Below, piece after piece: positions 41,892-47,922 of a stretch of DNA of 47,922 bases (its first letter is position 1; each line of letters starts with the position of its first letter). Position numbers and translations under genes: made by a program. Origin of the DNA: Streptomyces sp. Ru71 (lineage in GTDB: Bacteria; Actinomycetota; Actinomycetes; Streptomycetales; Streptomycetaceae). Under the pieces are notes generated by a model that did no database searches, had not been told where the DNA came from, and saw only the letters and a list, made by a program, of their open reading frames with translations. The stretch covers positions 1 to 47,922 of the forward strand of contig NZ_PQSS01000057.1 of NCBI RefSeq assembly GCF_002920535.1, read 5' to 3'.

Positions 41892-43333
41892 CCGACCTGT
41901 TACTGGCCGCCGGCACCACGGTCGCGCTGGCGGCCGCCGGAACCACCTGGCACTTCCACCGCTGCTACCGGCGCGAACGCGGCCGCGGCGAACAGCTGCG
42001 GGGCCATGTGGAGCAACTCACCCAGCAGTTGGGTGCCGTGGAATACGCCCTGGCCCAACTCACCTCCGAGATACCCGGGTTGGCCGCCGGTGAACGACCC
42101 GGTGGCGACCCCGCCGTGCCCCACCAGCTCGCGTACACGCCGCTCGCCGGCCGGCTCCGCGACCTGAGCGCCCAGGTGACCGCCACGGTGACACAGGTGC
42201 GGGACGCGGCGCAGACCTCGGCCGACGAGCGGGTCGACGGCATCCGGTCCGCCGCCGACCAGGAGATCGACAAGGCACGCCGTGAGGCGCGGGAGGCCAC
42301 GCGTGCCGCCGTGCGCAGCTTCGCCTCCAACGTGGTGGCGAAGGCGTCCCGGCTCAGCCGGGAGATCAGCCAGGGCGTCCGCTCCCACCAGGACGACGAG
42401 GCGTACGCGACCCTCGTGCACATCGACCACATCGCGCAGCAGATGCTGCTCACCGCGCAGGGGTACGCCGTACTGGCCGGCGACAGGCTCTCCCGGCGCT
42501 GGCCGCGGACCTCCCTGACCGATGTGATCCGCGCGGCGATGGGCCGGATCGAGGGCTACCAGCGCATCGAGCACCACGAGTGGGACACCGTGGCGGTGGA
42601 GAGCCGGGCGGTCGAGGCCGTCGTCCACACCCTGGCGCTGCTGCTCGACAACGCCCTGCGGTACTCCCCACCGACCGCGCGCGTCCACGTCTCCGTCGAG
42701 GAGGGCCACCACGCCTGCTTCCTGATCGTGGACGACGCCGGGCTGCGGATGGACGACGAGCGGCTGCTGTGGGCCAGCGACATCATGTCCGGCAAGCACC
42801 GCGACGACATCACCCGGCTCGGCGCCCACCCGCAGACCGGTCTGCGGGTCGCCTCACTGCTCGCCGAGAACTACGGCTTCCGGGTGGAACTGACCGCGCC
42901 GAACATCTACCAGGGCACCCGGGCCGTCCTGGTGCTGCCGAAGAACCTCCTGGCGCCCGTGACCCCCACCGCGCCCCGGCCCGCGGCGGCCGCCACCACG
43001 CAGCCCCGGCCGGTCGCGGCCGGGCACACCGCGGCGACCGACCTCACCGCGGCACCCGAGGCCGTCGCACCGGAGCCCGCCACCGAGCCCGAGTACGAGC
43101 CCACGGCTGCCGCCCCGGCCCCGCGCGAAGCCGTCGCCCCGGCCCCCGCGCAGACCACCGCCAGCGGCCTGACGGTCCGTCAACGACCCGCCCGGGCGGC
43201 ACGCAGCGCGTCCCCGCCGCCGTCCGAGGAGCCGGTCGTCCCGGGCCGGCCGAGCGTCGCCGCCGCCTGGGCGGCGGGCACCCGCCGGGGACGCCAGATG
43301 CCGCAAGACAACGGAACCGTCGAAGGACACTGA
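41888..43333 (+). CDS. cvnA: Conservon sensor protein CvnA (histidine-kinase-like)
   Basis: A 481-residue membrane-anchored protein: one N-terminal helix (MTDLLLAAGTTVALAAAG), then a long coiled region (about 30-165), a dimerisation-like segment with HIDHIAQQ near residue 180, and a HATPase domain with DNALRYSPP (N box) near 256, DDAGLRM and an ATP-lid region to about 345. The rest is an Ala/Pro-rich tail. It is short and lacks a large extracellular domain. GGAGAGG precedes the ATG. Conservon CvnA proteins sense and scaffold, working with CvnB-D in a G-protein-like membrane complex. Confidence 0.88.
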   Translation: MTDLLLAAGTTVALAAAGTTWHFHRCYRRERGRGEQLRGHVEQLTQQLGAVEYALAQLTSEIPGLAAGERPGGDPAVPHQLAYTPLAGRLRDLSAQVTATVTQVRDAAQTSADERVDGIRSAADQEIDKARREAREATRAAVRSFASNVVAKASRLSREISQGVRSHQDDEAYATLVHIDHIAQQMLLTAQGYAVLAGDRLSRRWPRTSLTDVIRAAMGRIEGYQRIEHHEWDTVAVESRAVEAVVHTLALLLDNALRYSPPTARVHVSVEEGHHACFLIVDDAGLRMDDERLLWASDIMSGKHRDDITRLGAHPQTGLRVASLLAENYGFRVELTAPNIYQGTRAVLVLPKNLLAPVTPTAPRPAAAATTQPRPVAAGHTAATDLTAAPEAVAPEPATEPEYEPTAAAPAPREAVAPAPAQTTASGLTVRQRPARAARSASPPPSEEPVVPGRPSVAAAWAAGTRRGRQMPQDNGTVEGH

Positions 43334-43335
43334 TC

Positions 43336-43758
43336 ATGCGCGACACGCACAGCAACAGCCTGGGGTGGCTGCTCGACCAGGAACTCGGCTCGGTCGAGGG
43401 GGTCGAGTACGCGGTGCTGATGAGCGGCGACGGCCTGCTCCAGGCCCGCACCCGGACCATCGGCCAGGAGGACGCGGAGAAGCTCGCCGCGGTGACCGCG
43501 TCGCTGCGGGCGGCCGGCAAGGCGTGGGACGAGCATGTCGGCGGCAAGGGGATGTGCCAGCTGCTGATCGAGTCGCAGGGCCGCATCGGGCTGACGACCG
43601 CCGCCGCGAAGAACACCATGCTCTCGGTCGTCACCACCGGCCCCGAGGCGGACGTCGGGCTGATCACCCACCACATGGTGCGGCTGGCGACCCGGGTCGG
43701 CCACGAGATGGAGGTCGCGGAGCGCCGTCCCACCGCGGAAGGCGGCACCGCGACGTGA
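43336..43758 (+). CDS. cvnB: Conservon protein CvnB (roadblock/LC7)
   Basis: A 140-residue roadblock/LC7-domain protein: LGWLLDQELGSVEGVEYAVLMSGDGLL, then CQLLIESQGRIGLTTAAAK and a terminal helix MVRLATRVGHEM. Roadblock proteins regulate small GTPases and often form dimers with their partner. It starts 2 bases after cvnA and its stop overlaps the GTG of cvnC. It is expected to bind the CvnD GTPase. Confidence 0.92.
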   Translation: MRDTHSNSLGWLLDQELGSVEGVEYAVLMSGDGLLQARTRTIGQEDAEKLAAVTASLRAAGKAWDEHVGGKGMCQLLIESQGRIGLTTAAAKNTMLSVVTTGPEADVGLITHHMVRLATRVGHEMEVAERRPTAEGGTAT

Positions 43759-44108
43759 CCGGTCCGCGGCACGACCCGGACATGATCAGACCCTACGTCC
43801 GCACCGGCGGACGCAACCGGCCCAGCCGGGACGTCCGCCTGGAGACGGTGCTCGTCGCCGCGTCCGGCCCCACCGACACGCTGGGGCCGGACGCCCGCAG
43901 GGTGATGCGTCTGTTCGCCGGCGGGCGCGGCGGCCTGGCCGTGGCCGACATCGCCGCCGCACTCGAACTGCCGCCGTCCACCGTCCGGATCCTCGTCTCC
44001 ACGCTCATGGACAGCGGCCATCTGGCCGTCCCGGCCCCCGCCGAGGAGGACCGGCCCGGACTCGACCTGCTACAGGAGGTGCTGCGTGGACTCCGCGAAC
44101 TCGTCTGA
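43755..44108 (+). CDS. cvnC: Conservon protein CvnC (DUF742)
   Basis: A 117-residue DUF742 protein with a GTG start overlapping the cvnB stop (GTGA). It shows IRPYVRTGGR near the start, RRVMRLFAGGRGGLAVADIA, and a winged-helix-like stretch LPPSTVRILVSTLMDSGHL, all characteristic of CvnC. In conservons it is part of the membrane-associated complex. It overlaps the next gene by 23 bases. Confidence 0.9.
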   Translation: MTGPRHDPDMIRPYVRTGGRNRPSRDVRLETVLVAASGPTDTLGPDARRVMRLFAGGRGGLAVADIAAALELPPSTVRILVSTLMDSGHLAVPAPAEEDRPGLDLLQEVLRGLRELV

Positions 44109-44712
44109 CCAGCCCGCCCTCTCCTACCTCGCGCCCGGCGTCACCCGGTCGGCCAAGATCGTCGTGGCCGGGGCGTTCGGCGTCGGCAAGACCACCTTCG
44201 TCGGCAGCGTCTCCGAGGTGACACCGCTGCGCATGGAGGAGCCGATCACCGAGGCGAGCATCGGCGTGGACGATCTGCGCGGCAAGCCGCACAAGACCGC
44301 GACGACGGTCGCCATGGACTTCGGCCGCATCCACCTTCTCGGCGACCGCCTGGTGCTGTACCTCTTCGGCACCCCCGGCCAGACCCGCTTCCGCCCGCTG
44401 TGGGAGGGGCTGACCGAGGGCGCGCTGGGCGCGGTGGTCCTGGCGGACACCCGCGACCTGGACGGCTGCCACGAGGTACTGAGCCTGCTGGAGGAGCAGC
44501 AGACGCCGTACGCCGTCGCCATCAACGTCTTCCCGGACGCGCCCCGCTACCCCCTGCACGAGATCCGTCAGGCGCTCGCGCTGGACCCCGACACGCCCCT
44601 GACCGAATGCGACGCGCGGGACCGCCGGTCCTGCGTGTTCTCGCTCATCACCCTCGTCGAGCACCTGACCACCCGGCAGGTCTCAGCCCCCCTTGTGGAG
44701 CCCCGTTCATGA
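44086..44712 (+). CDS. cvnD: Conservon GTPase CvnD
   Basis: A 208-residue small GTPase. P-loop VAGAFGVGKTTFVGS is at about 24-38, the switch II text is LFGTPGQTRFRPLW, and the guanine-specificity region is less canonical (AVAINVFPDAP), as usual in the CvnD/MglA-like group. GTG 44086 lies inside the end of cvnC; the stop overlaps the P450 start (ATGA). CvnD is the switch that couples the complex to downstream effectors. Confidence 0.92.
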   Translation: MDSANSSDQPALSYLAPGVTRSAKIVVAGAFGVGKTTFVGSVSEVTPLRMEEPITEASIGVDDLRGKPHKTATTVAMDFGRIHLLGDRLVLYLFGTPGQTRFRPLWEGLTEGALGAVVLADTRDLDGCHEVLSLLEEQQTPYAVAINVFPDAPRYPLHEIRQALALDPDTPLTECDARDRRSCVFSLITLVEHLTTRQVSAPLVEPRS

Positions 44713-45926
44713 CGACCCCCGCCCCCGGCACCACGAGCCCCACGACCCGGATCGCCCTCTACGACGCCGAGTTCGCCGGCGATCCGCACGCCGCCTACGA
44801 GCGCATGCGCCGCGACTTCGGCCCGCTGGTCCCCGTCGACCTCGCCCCCGGTGTCCCCGCGACCCTGGTCATCGGCTTCCACCAGGCCCGGCGCATCCTC
44901 AACGACCCGCTGCACTTCCCCGCCGACCCGCGGATCTGGCAGGAGTCGATCCCCGAGACCTGCCCGGTGAGGCCGATGATGGAGTGGCGCCCCAACGCGC
45001 TGCGCTCCTCCGGTGCCGAGCACACCCGCTACCGGGCGGCCAACACCGCGAGCCTGCAGGCGGTCGACCAGCACGGGCTGCGGGCCCTGGTGGAGAACGT
45101 CGCCACCGCGGCCATCGCCGACTTCCGCGCCCTCGGCCATGCCGACCTGCTCGTGCAGTACTCGTGGCCCATCGCCTTCCGTGTGCTGAGCGCCCTGCTG
45201 GGCTGCCCGGACGAGATCGGCCGGCGCATCGCCGACGGCATGGCCAAGATCTTCGAGGCGGAGGCCGAGACGGCCGCCCGGGGCAACGAGATCCTCGGCC
45301 GGGCGGTGGCCGACCTCGTCGCCCTGCGCCGGCAGCAGCCCGGCGACGACGTCACCTCACGGCTCATCGCGCACTCGGCCCGCCTGGACGACGTCGAGAT
45401 GGCCCACCAGCTCGTCACGCTGTACGGCGCTGGCATCGAACCGCTGACCAACCTGATCAGCAACACCGTGCTCAGGATCCTCACCGACGAGCAGTTCTCC
45501 GCCGGCCTGCACGCCGGCCAGCCCGTCCGCGACGCCCTCGACACCGTCCTGTACACGGACCCGCCGATGGCCAACTACTGCATCAGCTACCCGCCCTACC
45601 CGATCGACGTCGAGGGTGTGCTGCTGCCCGCCCACCAGCCCGTGGTGATCTCCATGGCCGCCTGCAACAACGACCCGGCCGTCACCGCCGGACTCAGCGC
45701 GGCCCAGCTCGCGGGCAACCGCGCCCACCTGTCCTGGAGCATCGGCCCGCACACCTGCCCGGCCCGCACACACGCCTATCTCATCGCCGAGACCGCCATC
45801 ACCTGCCTCCTGGACGCGCTGCCGGAGATCCACCTGGCCTGCCCGCGCTCCGAACTGGTGTGGCGCCCCGGCCCGTTCCACCGAGCCCTGGAAGCCCTGC
45901 CCGTCCGCTTCCCCGCCGTCGTCTGA
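44709..45926 (+). CDS. CYP157-like cytochrome P450 lacking ExxR
   Basis: A 405-residue P450 directly coupled to cvnD by ATGA. The haem-ligand Cys350 lies in SIGPHTCPARTHAYL. The K-helix region reads ALDTVLYTDPP, so the otherwise near-universal ExxR pair is absent (Asp-x-x-Leu). The I-helix reads YGAGIEPLTNLI, without the usual Ala-Gly-x-(Asp/Glu)-Thr. The CYP157 family of Streptomyces is documented to lack ExxR and to sit in conservons next to CYP154, which fits exactly. Catalytic activity of this group is uncertain; a signalling or haem-sensor role with the conservon is possible. Confidence 0.9.
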   Translation: MTTPAPGTTSPTTRIALYDAEFAGDPHAAYERMRRDFGPLVPVDLAPGVPATLVIGFHQARRILNDPLHFPADPRIWQESIPETCPVRPMMEWRPNALRSSGAEHTRYRAANTASLQAVDQHGLRALVENVATAAIADFRALGHADLLVQYSWPIAFRVLSALLGCPDEIGRRIADGMAKIFEAEAETAARGNEILGRAVADLVALRRQQPGDDVTSRLIAHSARLDDVEMAHQLVTLYGAGIEPLTNLISNTVLRILTDEQFSAGLHAGQPVRDALDTVLYTDPPMANYCISYPPYPIDVEGVLLPAHQPVVISMAACNNDPAVTAGLSAAQLAGNRAHLSWSIGPHTCPARTHAYLIAETAITCLLDALPEIHLACPRSELVWRPGPFHRALEALPVRFPAVV

Positions 45927-45966
45927 GCCGGACCCCAACCCCGCCGGCCGTCCGAAGGAGACCAGC

Positions 45967-47193
45967 ATGTCCCAGCACCCCCCGCTCGTCCTCGACCCCA
46001 CCGGCGCCACCGCGCACGAGGAGCACCGGACCCTGCGCGAGCGCGGCCCGGCCGCACGCGTCGACGTCCTCGGCGTCCCGGCCTGGGCCGTGACCGACCC
46101 CGCGCTGCTCAAGCAGCTGCTGACCAGCCCGTCGGTGTCCAAGGACGCCCGCGCGCACTGGCCCGAGTTCGAGCAGCGGGTCGCCACCTGGCCGCTGGCC
46201 CTGTGGGTCGCGGTGAAGAACATGTTCACCGCCTACGGCGCCGACCATCGCAGGCTGCGGCGCATGGTGGCCCCCGCGTTCAGCGCCCGGCGCATCGCCG
46301 AACTGCGCCCGGCCGTCGAGGCCATGGTCACCGAGCTGGTCGACGCCCTCGCCGCCCGGCCCGCCGGGCAGGTCGTGGACCTGCGCGAGCACCTGGCCTA
46401 CCCGCTGCCCATCTCCGTGATCGGCCACCTGATGGGCGTGCCCGAGGACCAGCGGGCCGGCTTCCGCAAGCTCGTGGACGGCGTCTTCGACACCACCCTC
46501 ACCCAGGAGGAGTCGCAGGCCAACACCCTCGCCCTGTACGGCGTCCTCGACGAGCTGATCGCCACCAAGACCGCCACCCCCGGGGACGACATGACGTCCC
46601 TGCTCATCGCCGCCCGGGACGAGGAGAGCGGCGGCAGCGGCATGACCGCCGAGGAACTGCGCGACACGCTCCTGCTGATGATCAGTGCCGGGTACGAGAC
46701 CACCGTCAACGTCATCGACCAGGCCGCCGTGGCCCTGCTGACCCACCCCGAGCAGCTGGACCTCGTCCGCACCGGCAAGGCAGGCTGGGACGACGTCGTG
46801 GAGGAGACCCTGCGGCACTCGCCCGCCGTCAAGCACCTTCCGCTGCGCTACGCCGTCAACGACGTCGAGCTGCCCGGCGGCGGGACCATCGCCAAGGGCG
46901 AGGCCATCCTCGCCTCGTACGGCGCCGCCAACCGCCACCCCGACTGGCACGGCGCCGACGCCGACACCTTCGACGTCACCCGCACCCTCAAGGAGCACCT
47001 GGCATTCGGCCACGGGGTGCACTTCTGCCTCGGCGCCCCCCTGGCCCGCCTGGAGGTCGCCGAGGCGCTGCGGCAGCTCTTCGGCCGCTTCCCGGACCTG
47101 GCACTCGCGGTCCCGGCCGACGACCTGCGCCCGGTGCCGTCCCTCATCAGCAACGGCCACCAGGAAGTGCCCGTGCGTCTGACCCCCGCGTAA
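45967..47193 (+). CDS. CYP154-like cytochrome P450
   Basis: A 408-residue P450 with all canonical elements: I-helix MISAGYETTVNVIDQA, Glu280-x-x-Arg283 (EETLRHSP) and haem loop FGHGVHFCLGAP with Cys354. It follows the CYP157-like gene by 40 bases with AAGGAG upstream of the ATG. Streptomyces CYP154 enzymes have been shown to oxidise macrolide aglycones, steroids and aromatic compounds. Here it is likely part of the conservon operon; whether electron donors are supplied from elsewhere is not visible. Confidence 0.9.
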   Translation: MSQHPPLVLDPTGATAHEEHRTLRERGPAARVDVLGVPAWAVTDPALLKQLLTSPSVSKDARAHWPEFEQRVATWPLALWVAVKNMFTAYGADHRRLRRMVAPAFSARRIAELRPAVEAMVTELVDALAARPAGQVVDLREHLAYPLPISVIGHLMGVPEDQRAGFRKLVDGVFDTTLTQEESQANTLALYGVLDELIATKTATPGDDMTSLLIAARDEESGGSGMTAEELRDTLLLMISAGYETTVNVIDQAAVALLTHPEQLDLVRTGKAGWDDVVEETLRHSPAVKHLPLRYAVNDVELPGGGTIAKGEAILASYGAANRHPDWHGADADTFDVTRTLKEHLAFGHGVHFCLGAPLARLEVAEALRQLFGRFPDLALAVPADDLRPVPSLISNGHQEVPVRLTPA

Positions 47194-47230
47194 CGGGAGA
47201 CGCCGCGGAAGGGCCCTGCCCGGTGCCGAA

Positions 47231-47295
47231 CGGTTCAACGGCCGCCGCTCGCCGAGAGGTTGTAGGACCGAGGTCCTGTGCGAGCCGTTGAACCG
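47231..47295. repeat. Nested inverted repeats
   Basis: CGGTTCAACGGC (47231-47242) pairs perfectly with GCCGTTGAACCG (47284-47295). In its 41-base loop lies AGGACCGAGGTCCT (47264-47277), itself a 6+2+6 hairpin. It lies between the P450 operon and the sigma factor gene, so it may end the former or regulate the latter. Confidence 0.55.
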
Positions 47296-47364
47296 CTCGG
47301 CGAAACGGTGTTGAATTTCCGCCACCTCGCGGATCTTTCGGCACCTCGTCAAGGAGCCCCGTCT

Positions 47365-47919
47365 GTGACGACAACGGTCTCGCCCGGCACCCCCGCACGT
47401 CCCACGGCGCACACGAGCGACGAGGACCTGGCGCGGCTCCACCGCGAGCACGGCCGCGCCCTGTTCCGCTTCCTGACGGGGCTGACCCACGGCGACGCCC
47501 AGCGCGCCGAGGACCTGGTGCAGGAGACCATGATCCGGGCCTGGAGACACCCGGAGGCCCTGACGAGCGAGCACGAGTCGATGCGGCCGTGGCTGTTCAC
47601 CGTGGCCCGCCGGCTCGCGATCGACGCGCGCAGAGCACGGCTGGCGCGGGTCGAGGAATGCCCGCACGGCCTGGACGGCGACCGGCTGGAGGCGGACGAC
47701 CCGATCGAGCCGTCGATAGAGGTGCTCGACGTCCGCGCCGCGCTGAAGGCGCTCAGCTCCCGGCACCACGCCGTGGTGCAGCAGGTGTACTTCTGCGGGC
47801 GGTCGGTGAGCGAGGCCGCCGAGGCGCTCGGTGTACCGCCGGGCACGGTCAAGTCCCGCAGCCACTACGCCCTGCGCGCTCTGCGCAGGGCGTTGCGGGA
47901 CTACGACACGCTGGGCTGA
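47365..47919 (+). CDS. ECF-type RNA polymerase sigma factor
   Basis: A 184-residue sigma-70-family protein with a GTG start and AGGAG 8 bases upstream. Region 2 reads HGRALFRFLTGLTHGDAQRA then EDLVQETMIRAWRHPE and RPWLFTVARRLAIDARRAR; region 4 reads LKALSSRHHAVVQQVYFCGR and VSEAAEALGVPPGTVKSRSHYALRALR. There is no sigma-1.1 or region 3, as expected for the ECF group. In Streptomyces an anti-sigma gene usually follows; the window ends 3 bases after the stop, so this cannot be seen. Confidence 0.92.
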   Translation: MTTTVSPGTPARPTAHTSDEDLARLHREHGRALFRFLTGLTHGDAQRAEDLVQETMIRAWRHPEALTSEHESMRPWLFTVARRLAIDARRARLARVEECPHGLDGDRLEADDPIEPSIEVLDVRAALKALSSRHHAVVQQVYFCGRSVSEAAEALGVPPGTVKSRSHYALRALRRALRDYDTLG

Positions 47920-47922
47920 CCC

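Noticed and set aside
1..47922. tRNA, rRNA, insertion sequence or integrase attachment site
   Set aside because: No cloverleaf-like sequence, transposase or integrase motif, or terminal repeats were found on reading both strands.

Overview
The window is high-GC DNA with actinobacterial gene style: GTG and TTG starts, ATGA stop/start overlaps, GGAGG ribosome binding sites, a mycothiol-type DinB/MDMPI enzyme, an Hanks-type Ser/Thr kinase and a complete conservon (cvnA-D plus two P450s). This points to Streptomyces or a very close relative. The mix of secreted hydrolases, RHS protein, transporters and regulators looks like accessory or arm-proximal chromosome rather than core. No tRNA, rRNA, CRISPR array, insertion sequence or attachment site was recognised. 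All calls were made by reading translations and motifs; no database search was run.

Layout. 1-7.1 kb: end of a medium-chain dehydrogenase and an SDR; a MarR-controlled MFS exporter with a mycothiol-dependent-type enzyme; a DUF4246 protein; a divergent MerR/methyltransferase pair. 7.1-12.65 kb (minus strand): a GH15 trehalase/glucoamylase-type enzyme behind a 1218-residue membrane-anchored NACHT-like NTPase. 12.65-13.38 kb: a 731-bp non-coding region with short repeats. 13.38-22.89 kb (plus strand): an eight-gene operon, tightly coupled and closed by a 12-bp-stem terminator. It encodes a glucoamylase, a GMC dehydrogenase with Fe-S type cysteines, a ferritin-like protein, a sorbitol-dehydrogenase-type small subunit, an IolE-like dehydratase, a second sugar isomerase, an MBL-fold protein and a pyruvate-decarboxylase-type TPP enzyme. 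22.97-23.85 kb: a chimeric pseudogene made of remnants of a dicarboxylate symporter and a tartrate/isocitrate-type dehydrogenase.

24.2-30.7 kb: a 2083-residue secreted RHS protein with an unusual aromatic, membrane-spanning C-terminal tip, and a 66-residue two-helix membrane protein as candidate immunity partner. 30.8-36.7 kb: FKBP lipoprotein, GH54 arabinofuranosidase with CBM42, secreted EEP-fold hydrolase, flavodoxin-type reductase and GH43 enzyme. 36.8-38.1 kb: TetR plus a paired SMR transporter with a near-perfect operator. 38.1-41.2 kb: a receptor kinase whose extracellular half is an ABC-type solute-binding protein. 41.9-47.2 kb: conservon with CYP157-like and CYP154-like P450s, then an ECF sigma factor at the right edge.

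The most promising undescribed system is the 13.38-22.89 kb operon. It has the catalytic and small subunits of a FAD-dependent sugar dehydrogenase complex but no export signals and no cytochrome subunit. A diiron-type ferritin-like protein sits where the cytochrome gene would be expected, and carbohydrate-cleaving, dehydrating/isomerising and decarboxylating enzymes are attached. I infer a cytoplasmic oxidative route from alpha-glucan or a glucoside to a keto-sugar and onward to an aldehyde; substrate and product are unknown.
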